Shown: piece by piece, positions 7,566 through 16,073 of the stretch
How the letters are laid out: each line of letters begins with the position of its first letter
Position numbering within the stretch: the first letter of the stretch is position 1
Assembly (NCBI RefSeq): GCF_029626235.1
Contig: NZ_JARUBO010000005.1
Coordinates: 2,450,501 to 2,514,500 of the forward strand
DNA: 64,000 nt
Direction: 5' to 3'
Source: Micromonospora sp. WMMD1120
GTDB taxonomy: Bacteria > Actinomycetota > Actinomycetes > Mycobacteriales > Micromonosporaceae
The notes under the pieces: generated by a model
The model's database searches: none
Seen by the model: the letters and a program-made list of their open reading frames with translations, nothing else
What the model was told of the DNA's origin: nothing
Made by a program: the position numbers and the translations under genes

Positions 7566-9239
7566 ATGACCGAAGCCTCCGCCGCGCCGGTGCTGAACCG
7601 TCAGCAGATCCGGCTGCTCATGGTCGGCCTGATGACCGGCATGTTGTTGGCCGCGCTCGACCAGACGATCGTCGGTACGGCACTGCCGACGATCGTCGGC
7701 GAGCTGGGCGGAATCAACCACTACTCGTGGGTGGTCACCGCGTACCTGCTCGCCTCCACCGCGTCGACGCCGCTCTACGGCAAGATGGCCGACCTGTACG
7801 GGCGCCGCCCGGTCTTCCTCTTCTCGATCGGCACGTTCCTGGTCGGGTCGTTGCTGGCCGGGCTGTCGCAGAACATGACCCAGTTGATCGCCACCCGGGG
7901 CATCCAGGGTCTCGGCGCCGGTGGTCTGCTGACGCTCGCGTTCACCATCATCTCGGACGTGGTGTCGCCCCGTGAGCGTGGCCGCTACCAGGGACTGTTC
8001 GGCGCGGTCTTCGGCATCTCCTCGGTCGCCGGGCCGCTGGTCGGTGGTTACTTCGCGGAGACCGACTGGCGGTGGATCTTCTATATCAACGTGCCGCTGG
8101 CGATCCTGGCCATCGTGGTGTGTTACCACGTGATGCGGCTGATCCCGTTCGAACGACGGGACCACTCGATCGACTGGCTCGGCGCCGGCCTGCTGGTCGC
8201 CGGGGTGAGCAGTCTGCTGCTGGCGCTGAGCTGGGGTGGCAACGAGTACCCGTGGGGCTCCGGGGTGATCATCGGCCTCATCGTCGCGGGCGCGGTGCTC
8301 GGCGTGCTCTTCGTGGTGCAGGAGGCCCGGGTCGCCGAGCCGATCCTGCCGCTGCGGCTGTTCCGCAGCGCCACGTTCGCGCTGGCCAACGGGGCCGGCT
8401 TCGTGCTCGGTCTGGTGATGTTCGGGTCGATCATCTTCATCCCGCTGTATCTGCAGATCGTCAAGGGGGCCTCACCGACCCGGAGCGGTCTGCTGATGCT
8501 GCCGATGATGGCGGGCATCATCGTCACCTCGATCATCACCGGCCGGGCGATGAGCCGGATCGGCCGGTACAAGTGGTTCCCGGTGGCCGGGTCGGCGACC
8601 CTGGTGGTGGGCATGTTGCTCTTCACCCAGCTGCACGTCGGCACGTCGCTCTGGCTGGCGTTCGGGTTCATGGTGGTGATCGGCGTCGGCCTGGGTCTCT
8701 GCATGCAGTCGCTGGTCCTCGCGGTGCAGAACGCGGTCTCCGTCCGGGACCTCGGCGCCGGTACGTCCTCGGCGACGTTCTTCCGGTCGCTGGGTGGCTC
8801 GTTCGGGGTGGCGATCCTCGGCACGCTGCTGTCGTCCCGGCTGAGTTCGCAGTTGGCCGACCGGTTGCCCGGCGCGATCGCTCAGCTTCCGCCGGAGCAG
8901 CGGGCCGCTGTCGCGGCCAGCGGCGGCACGAACATCTCGATCAACGACCCGGCGAGCATCATGGCGCTGCCCGATGCGGTCCGGGCCGCCATCCAGGAGT
9001 CGTTCGTCGGGTCGCTGCACCTGGTCTTCCTGACCGCCGGGCTGATCGCGATCCTGGCCGTGCTGGTCACCCTGGCGATGCCGAACAGCGTGCTGCGCGG
9101 GGCGGGTCCGCAGGGTGCCACCGGTGGCGCCGACCCGCTGGGCGGGAAAGCCCCGTCCCCCGGCGGCAAGCCGCTGACCCGCGAGTCCAAGGACGAGGCC
9201 GCCGCCGACATGGAGGCCAAGTCGCAGACGATGATCTGA
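7566..9239 (+). CDS. MFS multidrug exporter, DHA2 (EmrB/QacA) type
   Basis: This 557-residue membrane protein has about 14 hydrophobic helices, the count of the DHA2 drug:proton antiporters. Helix 1 carries LLAALDQTIVGTALPTIVGE, matching the family's LDxTIVNVALP signature. The loop 2-3 motif is GKMADLYGRRPVF. Motif C appears around FGISSVAGPLVGG. A last hydrophilic tail of about 50 residues rich in Gly, Pro, Ser and Lys is cytoplasmic. It should export hydrophobic or cationic drugs or metabolites using the proton gradient. No regulator lies next to it. A GAAGGA site precedes the ATG. The repeat downstream at 9247-9328 probably ends transcription. Confidence 0.92.
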   Translation: MTEASAAPVLNRQQIRLLMVGLMTGMLLAALDQTIVGTALPTIVGELGGINHYSWVVTAYLLASTASTPLYGKMADLYGRRPVFLFSIGTFLVGSLLAGLSQNMTQLIATRGIQGLGAGGLLTLAFTIISDVVSPRERGRYQGLFGAVFGISSVAGPLVGGYFAETDWRWIFYINVPLAILAIVVCYHVMRLIPFERRDHSIDWLGAGLLVAGVSSLLLALSWGGNEYPWGSGVIIGLIVAGAVLGVLFVVQEARVAEPILPLRLFRSATFALANGAGFVLGLVMFGSIIFIPLYLQIVKGASPTRSGLLMLPMMAGIIVTSIITGRAMSRIGRYKWFPVAGSATLVVGMLLFTQLHVGTSLWLAFGFMVVIGVGLGLCMQSLVLAVQNAVSVRDLGAGTSSATFFRSLGGSFGVAILGTLLSSRLSSQLADRLPGAIAQLPPEQRAAVAASGGTNISINDPASIMALPDAVRAAIQESFVGSLHLVFLTAGLIAILAVLVTLAMPNSVLRGAGPQGATGGADPLGGKAPSPGGKPLTRESKDEAAADMEAKSQTMI

Positions 9240-9246
9240 GTGCGTC

Positions 9247-9328
9247 GACTTGATCGACACGAGGTCACTGAAGTCGGGGTATCCCGAAGAGAACACCCCG
9301 ACTTTCAGAAACCCGAGTCGATCAAGCC
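9247..9328. repeat. imperfect inverted repeat of the CTTGATCGAC family, copy 1
   Basis: Two arms of about 36 bases (9247-9282 and 9293-9328) share CTTGATCGAC at the outer ends and GTCGGGGT near the centre, around a roughly 10-base loop. It lies in the convergent gap between the MFS and NUDIX genes. The same outer and inner blocks recur in the element at 24951-25045, also between convergent genes. A role as bidirectional terminator is likely. Confidence 0.65.
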
Positions 9329-9356
9329 AGGCTGAGCCGATCAAGCCAGGCTGAGC
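9319..9356. repeat. two exact 19-bp direct repeats
   Basis: The unit CGATCAAGCCAGGCTGAGC occurs at 9319-9337 and again at 9338-9356 without change. It begins inside the right arm of the neighbouring inverted repeat, so it looks like a local slippage duplication of the element's end. Confidence 0.8.
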
Positions 9357-9403
9357 CGGTTCGGACTCCCTCCTTGAGCAGGCGCTCGGTGGCAAGGGCC
9401 GGC

Positions 9404-9895
9404 CTACTTGAGGATGAGCCGGTTGGTCTTCTCGAAGACGTCCAGATCGGCGAGCGTCTCGATGACCGAGGGGGAGAGCGGGGCGGGGAACCGGTCGCGG
9501 GGGAAGAAACCAGCGTCGGTGGTCTCGTCGGTGACCCGGGTCAGTTGCCCGTCCCACTCCTCCACCTTGAACGCCGTGGTGAAGATCTGGTACGTGTGCC
9601 CGTACATGTTGGTGCTGGTCCGGTCCGGGCTGGTGTAGAGGGCGAACGCGCAGACCCGGAGCGCGCGCAGGCCGGTCTCCTCACGGACCTCGCGGACCGC
9701 GCAGTCGGCGATCGACTCGCCCAGCTCCATCGCCCCGGCCGGCATGGCCCACTGGCCGTTGTCCGAGCGTTTGATCAGCAGGATTCGTCCGGCGTCGTCG
9801 TTGACCACGGCCCGGGCGCCGACGAACATCAGCGTCCGGTCCCCGGCCAGCGCGCGTAGCTGCCCCACGTACGAGTCGGCCCAGGAGATGCTCAC
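9404..9895 (-). CDS. NUDIX hydrolase
   Basis: This 163-residue protein carries a Nudix box: GAMELGESIADCAVREVREE closely follows GX5EX7REUXEEXGU and is completed by TGL. The preceding strand reads LLIKRSDNGQWAMPAG. Nudix enzymes cleave a nucleoside diphosphate linked to another group, as in NADH, ADP-ribose or oxidised dNTPs. The substrate cannot be told here. The GTG at 9895 (MSISWADSYVG) is preferred. A TTG at 9922 would leave almost no room for the divergent acyl-CoA ligase promoter. No strong ribosome site is seen. The protein is single-domain and of ordinary length for the family. Confidence 0.85.
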   Translation of the reverse strand: MSISWADSYVGQLRALAGDRTLMFVGARAVVNDDAGRILLIKRSDNGQWAMPAGAMELGESIADCAVREVREETGLRALRVCAFALYTSPDRTSTNMYGHTYQIFTTAFKVEEWDGQLTRVTDETTDAGFFPRDRFPAPLSPSVIETLADLDVFEKTNRLILK

Positions 9896-9939
9896 CCGCG
9901 CCAATTTACCGGGGGTTCCCAACGTGTGACCGCCGACAC

Positions 9940-9945
9940 TAACTT
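9940..9945 (+). promoter_or_regulatory. likely -10 hexamer TAACTT, leaderless arrangement
   Basis: TAACTT ends seven bases before the ATG at 9953. Transcription would then begin at or next to the start codon. Confidence 0.4.
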
Positions 9946-9952
9946 GTCACCC

Positions 9953-11602
9953 ATGCGTAGCACGATGATGGATGCCCCTCTGCAGATCTCCCGGATCCTC
10001 GACCACGGGGCAGGGGTGCACGGCACGGCCGAGGTGGTCACCTGGACGGGCGCCGAGCCCCGCCGGATGACGTACGCCGAGGTGGGCCGGGCCGCCGCCC
10101 GGCTGGCACACGGGCTGCGCGACGCGTGCGGAGTGACCGGCGACGAGCGGGTCGCCACCTTCATGTGGAACAACAACGAGCACCTGGTGGCCTACTTCGC
10201 GGTGCCGAGCATGGGCGCGGTGCTGCACACGCTCAACATCCGACTCTTCCCCGACCAGGTCGCCTACATCGCCAACCACGCCGAGGACCGGGTGGTGCTC
10301 GTCGACACCACGCTCATCCCGCTGCTGGCCCGGGTGCTCGGCGAGCTGACCACGGTGCGGCACGTGGTGGTGGTCGGCGGTGGCGACCCGGCCCTGCTGG
10401 TCGCGGCGGCGGGTGACCGGATCACCGTGCACCACTGGGACGACCTGCTCGCCGACCGGCCCGACACGTACGACTGGCCGGAGGTGGACGAGCACGACGC
10501 GGCAGCGCTCTGCTACACGTCCGGCACCACCGGCAACCCGAAGGGCGTGGCCTACTCGCACCGGTCGATCTACCTGCACTCGTTGCAGGTCTGCATGCCG
10601 GAGGGCTTCGGGCTCGGGCCGACCGACCGGGAGCTGGCCATCGTGCCGATGTTCCACGCCATGTCCTGGGGCCTTCCGTACGCGGCCTTCCTGTCCGGCG
10701 CGTCGCTAATCATGCCGGACCGCTTCCTCCAGGCCGCCCCGATCGCGGAGATGATCGCCGCGGAGCGGCCCACCCTGGCCGGGGCGGTGCCGACCATCTG
10801 GACCGACCTGCTCGCCTACCTGGACAGCCACGACGTGGACACGTCCTCGCTCGGCGAGGTGATCGTCGGTGGGTCGGCCTGCCCGCCGGCGTTGATGCAC
10901 GCGTTCGACGAGCGGCACGGGATCGACGTCATCCACGCCTGGGGGATGACCGAGATGTCCCCGCTCGGGTCGGTGTCGCGCCCGCCCGCGGGAGTGACGG
11001 GCGACGAGGCGTGGCGCTACCGCTACACCCAGGGGCGGGTGCCGGCGGGCGTGCGCGCGCGGATCGTCGGCCCGGCCGGTGAGCCACTGCCCGCCGACGG
11101 CCAGGCCGTGGGCGAGCTGGAGGTCCGTGGGCCGTGGGTGACCGCCCGGTACGTCGGCGACGACGAGCCGGACGCCGAGAAGTTCCGCGACGGCTGGCTA
11201 CGCACCGGTGACGTCGGCACGCTCTCGCCGGACGGGTACATCACGCTCACCGACCGCGCCAAGGACGTGATCAAGTCCGGGGGCGAGTGGATCTCCTCGG
11301 TCGAGCTGGAGAACGCGCTGATGGCCCACCCGGCGGTGCTGGAGGCGTGCGTGGTGGGCGTTCCGGACGAGCGGTGGGACGAGCGACCGCTGGCCACCGT
11401 CGTGGTCCGGGAGGGCGCGTCGACGACAGCCGAGGAGCTGCGGGACTTCCTGGCCGGGTCGGTGGCGCGCTGGCAGTTGCCCGAGCGCTGGGCCTTCATC
11501 GACGAGGTGCCGAAGACCAGCGTGGGCAAGTTCGACAAGAAGGTCGTCCGTTCGCGGTACGCGGGAGGCGAGCTTACTGTCCGGGAGCTGACAGCCCCGT
11601 AA
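9953..11602 (+). CDS. fatty-acid--CoA ligase (AMP-forming)
   Basis: This 549-residue ANL-family enzyme activates a carboxylic acid with ATP and then forms its CoA thioester. The AMP-binding P-loop is YTSGTTGNPKG, starting at residue 188. The core motif HAWGMTEMSPLG follows. The hinge and C-terminal domain show GWLRTGDVGTLSPDGYI and DRAKDVIKSGGEWIS. The catalytic lysine lies in PKTSVGKFDKK near the end. It resembles medium- or long-chain acyl-CoA synthetases of actinomycetes that begin MRSTMMD. The ATG at 9953 is preferred over an earlier GTG at 9926 because a -10 element lies between them. It is transcribed alone and ends in a strong hairpin. Confidence 0.9.
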   Translation: MRSTMMDAPLQISRILDHGAGVHGTAEVVTWTGAEPRRMTYAEVGRAAARLAHGLRDACGVTGDERVATFMWNNNEHLVAYFAVPSMGAVLHTLNIRLFPDQVAYIANHAEDRVVLVDTTLIPLLARVLGELTTVRHVVVVGGGDPALLVAAAGDRITVHHWDDLLADRPDTYDWPEVDEHDAAALCYTSGTTGNPKGVAYSHRSIYLHSLQVCMPEGFGLGPTDRELAIVPMFHAMSWGLPYAAFLSGASLIMPDRFLQAAPIAEMIAAERPTLAGAVPTIWTDLLAYLDSHDVDTSSLGEVIVGGSACPPALMHAFDERHGIDVIHAWGMTEMSPLGSVSRPPAGVTGDEAWRYRYTQGRVPAGVRARIVGPAGEPLPADGQAVGELEVRGPWVTARYVGDDEPDAEKFRDGWLRTGDVGTLSPDGYITLTDRAKDVIKSGGEWISSVELENALMAHPAVLEACVVGVPDERWDERPLATVVVREGASTTAEELRDFLAGSVARWQLPERWAFIDEVPKTSVGKFDKKVVRSRYAGGELTVRELTAP

Positions 11603-11661
11603 CGTTTTCCCCGGCACTGTCGCCTGTTGGGGCGGGAGTACTCCTGAACATCCCTCCCCAG

Positions 11662-11698
11662 GGGCGGCCCCGGCGTTCGCACCGCGCCGGGGCCGCCC
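11662..11698. terminator. strong 14-bp hairpin terminator
   Basis: Perfect 14-base arms (11662-11675 and 11685-11698) flank a 9-base loop. It is placed between the convergent acyl-CoA ligase and quinone oxidoreductase genes. Confidence 0.65.
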
Positions 11699-11789
11699 GC
11701 TCCACGCGGGGTCAACCCGCACCGTCATTGTTGCGAAAATTATTCGGTTCTGTCCGGGTGACGGAGAAATCGGACGCCCGGCGACCCGA

Positions 11790-12800
11790 TCAGGCGTCGC
11801 TGGTGGTGATGAGCACCTTGCCCACCGTCGCGTCCTCCACCGCCTGGTGCGCGGTGGCCGTGTCAGCCAGCGGGTAGTAGTGCAGCGGCAAACCGGCATC
11901 CGCCCCGACCCGGATCGCGCCCTGGCTGGCCGCCGCCGCCACGTCCTTCACGCCCTGCGCCTTGGCCGCCTTCGGCTCGGTGTAGACGAGCACGAACTGC
12001 CAGCGCGCGTTCGGCACCATCTGCGGGCGGATCGGAATGGTCACCTCCGCGCCGCCGCCGTCGGCGTACACGCAGACCGCCCCGCCGTGCCTGAGCACCT
12101 GCACGTCCGTCGCCGCGTTCTGCGCCGGGGCGACCTCGACGATGGTGTGCACGCCGTCGGGAGCGACCTTGCGGACCTCCTCGACCACGTCCTGCTCCCG
12201 ATAGTCGATCACGTAGGAGGCGCCGGCCGCCGCCGCGAGCTGCGCCTTCTCCGCGCTGCTCACCGTGGCGACGACGGTGGCGTCGGCCCACCGGGCGAGC
12301 TGGATCGCGGCGTTGCCGACCGCGCCCGCGCCCCCCTGCACCAGCACCGTGTGGTCCGCCAGCGCGCCGGGACGCAGCGTGTCCGGCATGAACTCGCCGG
12401 CCGTCAGGCAGCGGTGCGCGGTCAGGAACGGGATGCCCAGGGCGGCGCCCAACTCGAACGCGGCGTCGCCCAGGCGTACCGCCTGCCGGACCGGCACCAG
12501 CGTGTACTCCGCCGACGTGCCCCACTGCCGCTGCCAGGCGGCCTCCCAGAGCCACACCCGCTCACCGATCAGGTCGGGGTCGACCCCCTCGCCGACGGCC
12601 TCCACCACGCCCGCGCCGTCCTGCCCGGGAATCTGCCACCCGTCCGGGGTCGAGGTGCGGCGGGACTTCCAGTCGGTGGGGTTGACCCCGGAGACCGCCA
12701 TCCGGACCAGGACCTCGCCCGCGCCCGGCTCCGGCACCGGCCGGTCCACCAGCCTCAGCACCGAGGGATCGCCGCTGCGTTCGTACACGATGGCTTTCAT
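11790..12800 (-). CDS. NADPH:quinone reductase-like zinc-type alcohol dehydrogenase family protein
   Basis: This 336-residue medium-chain dehydrogenase/reductase begins MKAIVYERSGDPSVLRL, the usual quinone oxidoreductase opening. A catalytic-domain motif GVNPTDWK follows. The Rossmann fold has VQGGAGAVGNAAIQLARW. The cysteine set that holds structural zinc in true alcohol dehydrogenases is not visible, so it is probably a zinc-independent NADPH-dependent reductase of quinones or enones. The start is 28 nt after the HAD stop, so the two are probably co-transcribed with the SCO6745 gene further upstream. The substrate is unknown. Confidence 0.9.
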   Translation of the reverse strand: MKAIVYERSGDPSVLRLVDRPVPEPGAGEVLVRMAVSGVNPTDWKSRRTSTPDGWQIPGQDGAGVVEAVGEGVDPDLIGERVWLWEAAWQRQWGTSAEYTLVPVRQAVRLGDAAFELGAALGIPFLTAHRCLTAGEFMPDTLRPGALADHTVLVQGGAGAVGNAAIQLARWADATVVATVSSAEKAQLAAAAGASYVIDYREQDVVEEVRKVAPDGVHTIVEVAPAQNAATDVQVLRHGGAVCVYADGGGAEVTIPIRPQMVPNARWQFVLVYTEPKAAKAQGVKDVAAAASQGAIRVGADAGLPLHYYPLADTATAHQAVEDATVGKVLITTSDA

Positions 12801-12828
12801 CGGTGGTCTCTACCCCGCTCGGCCCGGG

Positions 12829-13482
12829 TCAACCCAGCCCGGCGACCAGCTCCGGGGTCAGCTCGCCGATCGCGCCCAGCGTCACCGCGGCCAGCGCCGC
12901 CGCGTCCGGGTCGAGGGGGTACGAGCCGTGCGGCACCGCGATCACCCGCATGCCCGCCGCGGCGGCCGAGCGCACCCCGTTCGACGAGTCCTCCACCGCC
13001 ACGCAGCTCGCCGGGTCGATGCCGAGGCGTCGCGCGACGGTCAGGTAGACGTCCGGCGCGGGCTTGCCCCGCTCGGTCTGCTCGGTGCTGAGGGTCGCGC
13101 CGAACGCGTCGGTCAGACCGGTGGCGGCCAGCGCCGCCTCGATCAGCCGGGTCGGCGAGGAGCTGGCCAACCCGAGCGGCCACCGCCCGGCCAGCCGGCG
13201 GACGACCTGGTCGGCGCCGGCGATCAGCGGCACGTGGGCCCGGTAGCGGTCGGTCATCTCCTCGACGACCTCGGTGGCGACCTGCTCGGCGGTACGGTTC
13301 ACGCCCAGCTCGCCGCTGAGGTAGCGGGCCCACTCGCCGGTGCTCATCCCCATCAGCCGACGCTGGGTGTCCGGTTGCCACGTCCCGCCGTGCGCCGCCA
13401 CGTACGCCCGGCGGACCTCCTCCCACACCGGCTCGGAATCCACGATCACGCCGTCCAGGTCGAACACCACCGCATCCGTCAC
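12829..13482 (-). CDS. HAD-superfamily phosphatase/phosphomutase (subfamily IA)
   Basis: This 217-residue protein opens with AVVFDLDGVIVDSEPVW, HAD motif I, with the nucleophilic Asp followed two residues later by the acid/base Asp. A cap domain of helices follows. Motif II is LASSSPTRLIEAAL. Motif III and IV are KPAPDVYLTVARRLG and CVAVEDSSNGVRSAAAAGM. This arrangement is that of beta-phosphoglucomutase-like enzymes and sugar-phosphate phosphatases. The GTG start lies 32 nt after the SCO6745 stop, and the stop is 28 nt before the oxidoreductase, suggesting an operon. Substrate unknown. Confidence 0.87.
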   Translation of the reverse strand: MTDAVVFDLDGVIVDSEPVWEEVRRAYVAAHGGTWQPDTQRRLMGMSTGEWARYLSGELGVNRTAEQVATEVVEEMTDRYRAHVPLIAGADQVVRRLAGRWPLGLASSSPTRLIEAALAATGLTDAFGATLSTEQTERGKPAPDVYLTVARRLGIDPASCVAVEDSSNGVRSAAAAGMRVIAVPHGSYPLDPDAAALAAVTLGAIGELTPELVAGLG

Positions 13483-13514
13483 GGGCCCATCCTGCCCGAC
13501 CGACGGGCGTCCGG

Positions 13515-14381
13515 TCAGCCGGGCAGCGCGGGCAGGCCGACCACACTGCCCTCCGGCACCAACGCGTGACCGGACCGGACGATCGGCTCCAACAGCTCCC
13601 GGAGGCGGTCGCTGTGCTCGGGGCCGAGCGTCCGCCACGGGTGCGCGGCCGCCCGGTCGGTGTTGTCCTCGACGGACTGGAACTCGGCCCGGCCGTGCTC
13701 GGTGGGCGCGCCGTCAGCGGTCAGCCAGCCCCGCCGGACCAGCCGCTCCCGGGCGGCCTGCCACTGCTCCTCGGTCCAGCCCCGACCCAGCAGATACTGT
13801 GCCGGCAGACCGTCGAGCGCGACCCGCCAGGCCAGCGTCTCCACCGGGTCCAGCCCGGCGGCCACCAGAGCGGCCACGTGCCCGTCGCCCCGGTGCTCGC
13901 GCAAGGTGGTGGCGGCCTGCCAGAGCCGAGCCAGCGGATATTCCCCGAGCGGCAACGCCGCGTTGGCCGCGCCGAGCACCCGGCCGGCGGTCTGTGCCGC
14001 CGAAGCGGCGCGTTCCAGCAGGTCGGCGGCCTCGGCCAGGTGCGACTCCGGCAGCTCGTAGGTCAGCTCCGCAAGCGCCTGCACGGCACCGGTGAGGCGG
14101 GCGCGGAGCGTCTCCTGCGGGGTGGCCAGGCGCCACACCGCAGGCAGCGCGCGAGTCACCATCGGCGGCGCGAAGTTGAAGAAGGCGGCGATCACCGGGG
14201 CCGCCTCGGTGGCGCCCAGCGGCGCGGAACGACCGGCGAAGTAGCCGCGCCAGTAGCCGCGCAACCCGACCGCCTCGTACGCGGCGCGGGCCCGGGGGTG
14301 CAGATAGGTGACCGCGTGCACGGGCTCGACGTACGCCCACATCAACCGGGCGGTCCGCCCCGACTCGTCCAGCGCCGTCAT
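13515..14381 (-). CDS. SCO6745 family protein
   Basis: This 288-residue, mainly helical protein matches the actinobacterial SCO6745 family. The N-terminal half reads RTARLMWAYVEPVHAVTYL and later GLRGYWRGYFAGRSAPLG. The C-terminal part (about 205-275) looks like a winged-helix MarR-like fold, with WTEEQWQAARERLVRRGWL and the ending LREL(LEPIV). Family members have no experimentally known role. It heads a three-gene minus-strand run with the HAD and quinone-oxidoreductase genes. No signal peptide or membrane segment is seen. The ATG at 14381 begins MTALDESGRT. Confidence 0.82.
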   Translation of the reverse strand: MTALDESGRTARLMWAYVEPVHAVTYLHPRARAAYEAVGLRGYWRGYFAGRSAPLGATEAAPVIAAFFNFAPPMVTRALPAVWRLATPQETLRARLTGAVQALAELTYELPESHLAEAADLLERAASAAQTAGRVLGAANAALPLGEYPLARLWQAATTLREHRGDGHVAALVAAGLDPVETLAWRVALDGLPAQYLLGRGWTEEQWQAARERLVRRGWLTADGAPTEHGRAEFQSVEDNTDRAAAHPWRTLGPEHSDRLRELLEPIVRSGHALVPEGSVVGLPALPG

Positions 14382-14409
14382 CTGCCCTCCGCGTCCCGGT
14401 CCCGGATGC

Positions 14410-14439
14410 TCACCCCGGGCGGCGAACCGCCCGGGGTGA
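14410..14439. terminator. hairpin terminator downstream of the FKBP gene
   Basis: Arms of 13 bases (14410-14422 and 14427-14439) enclose a CGAA tetraloop. On the minus strand it follows the FKBP stop at 14531 and precedes the SCO6745 gene. Confidence 0.6.
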
Positions 14440-14530
14440 CGCCGAACCTACTGCCGGTGGGTGACGGGCCGGAAGCCCCATGTGAACAACCCCATCGCGC
14501 CCCGGCGACAACCGGGACGACCCGGACAGG

Positions 14531-15214
14531 TCACTGGGCGGCGAGCACGTCCACGACGAAGCGCAGCGGACCGGTCGGGCGTCCACCGGCGGCCGCGGCG
14601 TCGTTGCCGTACGCCAGCTCGCCCGGAATGTCGAGCTGCACCCGGCTGCCCACCGTCACACCGACCAGGCCCTGGTCCCAGCCGGGGATGACCTGACCCA
14701 CGCCGATCGGGAAGGTGGCCGGCTGCCCGCTCGACCAGGAGGAGTCGAACTCCTTGCCGTCCTTGAAGAACACCCCCACGTAGTTGGTGGTGATGTTCTG
14801 GCCCTTCTTCACCTCCGGACCCTTGCCCTTGATCAGCGGGGTGACGGTGAGCTTCTTGAGCTCACCCGTGCCCGGCGTCACCGTCGGCTTGCTGCCCAGC
14901 GCCGGGTCGGCGCCCTCGGGCAGCTGCGGGGCGGGCGGCGCGCCGGCGGCGTCGGGGGTCGGGGCGGTGGCGGACGGGGTCGCGTCGGCCTGGTTCGTGG
15001 GCTTGTCGTCGTCACCCCCGCCGATCGTCACGAAGACGGCGATCAGCACCCCGACCACGGCGACCGCGGCGAGGCCGCTGGCCCACGCGTTGCGCTTGCG
15101 CCTCGCGTCGGCCGCCTTCTTCGCCGCCAACTGGGCGGCCAACCGGCGTCCCGACTTGGTCGCCGGGCTCTGCTCCTGGCCCGCCGACCGGTTCTCCTGC
15201 GTCCGCTCGCTCAC
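14531..15214 (-). CDS. membrane-anchored FKBP-type peptidyl-prolyl cis-trans isomerase
   Basis: This 227-residue protein has a charged cytoplasmic start rich in Lys/Arg/Ala, one transmembrane helix (about 48-68, ASGLAAVAVVGVLIAVFVTI) and a Pro/Ala-rich linker. The C-terminal FKBP domain spans about 120-227. Domain motifs are NYVGVFFKDGKEFDSSW, VIPGWDQGLVGVTVGSR, and ELAYGNDAAAAGG ahead of LRFVVDVLA. It should speed proline isomerisation in exported proteins at the outer face of the membrane. The GTG at 15214 has GGGAG upstream. Many actinomycete FKBPs share this layout. It is monocistronic, with a hairpin downstream. Confidence 0.9.
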   Translation of the reverse strand: MSERTQENRSAGQEQSPATKSGRRLAAQLAAKKAADARRKRNAWASGLAAVAVVGVLIAVFVTIGGGDDDKPTNQADATPSATAPTPDAAGAPPAPQLPEGADPALGSKPTVTPGTGELKKLTVTPLIKGKGPEVKKGQNITTNYVGVFFKDGKEFDSSWSSGQPATFPIGVGQVIPGWDQGLVGVTVGSRVQLDIPGELAYGNDAAAAGGRPTGPLRFVVDVLAAQ

Positions 15215-15360
15215 GTCGTCGACTCCCTGCTGCGAAGTGTGGCCGGCACCCGGTGCCGGGGGGAAAGCCGACGCACACGGTACCCGCATGACGGCCCACC
15301 GTGCCCGCCGCGCACCGCTCGGATCGCCCAGCGCGGCAGTTCCGGGGCGTTCCGGGGCGG

Positions 15361-15999
15361 TCAGTCCGGGACGACCATGAAGTCGGTCACGAACGAGGTG
15401 ATCCGGCCGTCGGCGGTCCGGCCGATCCAGGTGCCGTAGCAGCCGTCCCCCCAACCGGTGCACACAGTGACCAGGTTGGCCCCGGTGGCCTCGTCCAGGA
15501 CGGCCGTGATCAGCCCCGGAACCGGGGAGGCGGGCAGCTTGGCCGGGATGAAGACATCGTCGACGCGCTCCTCGTCCCAGCCTTCCAACGCTGCGAGCGC
15601 GGTCGGGTCGGCGAGCGTGCCGATGCCGGCGTCCACCCCGTACCCGAAGTAGTCGTCGGCGCCGAGGGTGGCGACGTCCTGGTCGCCCGCCACGGCCGGC
15701 TCCCAGCGGGTGGGCGCCTCGTCGGCGACCACCAGCTCCAGCGCCGCGACCCGCCTGTCCACCTCGGCGTCCTCGCGGAGCACCACCGCCACCCAGGCGC
15801 GGGCGGGATAGCGCCCCGGCGGTACCGCGACGGTGAACGGCTCGGCATCCGGGCAGACCAGCGGGTCACAGCCGACCACCTGACCGGTCGGCAGCACGAT
15901 GTCGTCCACCGGGTGGACCTCGATCAGGTAACCGCCGTGCTCGTCGGTGAAGCGGGCGCCGGGCGTCAGCAACCGGTCCAGGTCAGGGGTGTACGGCAT
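15361..15999 (-). CDS. DUF4241 family protein
   Basis: This 212-residue soluble protein matches DUF4241. Recognisable segments are LPTGQVVGCDPLVCPDAEPF near residue 40, then PPGRYPARAWVAVV, FGYGVDAGIGTLAD and, near the end, VTVCTGWGDGCYGTWIGR. The family is of unknown function and sometimes occurs with immunity or toxin modules, but no such partner is seen here. The ATG at 15999 follows GGAGGAG, which decides the start against a longer frame. It lies between the FKBP and ku genes and is probably transcribed alone. Confidence 0.82.
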   Translation of the reverse strand: MPYTPDLDRLLTPGARFTDEHGGYLIEVHPVDDIVLPTGQVVGCDPLVCPDAEPFTVAVPPGRYPARAWVAVVLREDAEVDRRVAALELVVADEAPTRWEPAVAGDQDVATLGADDYFGYGVDAGIGTLADPTALAALEGWDEERVDDVFIPAKLPASPVPGLITAVLDEATGANLVTVCTGWGDGCYGTWIGRTADGRITSFVTDFMVVPD

Positions 16000-16073
16000 G
16001 AGGGCTCCTCCGGTCGCCAGCGGCGGGCGGAGCGTACCCGGCCGGGCGGACACGACGCCGCCTGCCGGCGGCG

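Noticed and set aside
9896-9922. TTG start for the NUDIX gene at 9922
   Set aside because: It would nearly touch the divergent acyl-CoA ligase start region, and the conserved protein begins at GTG 9895.
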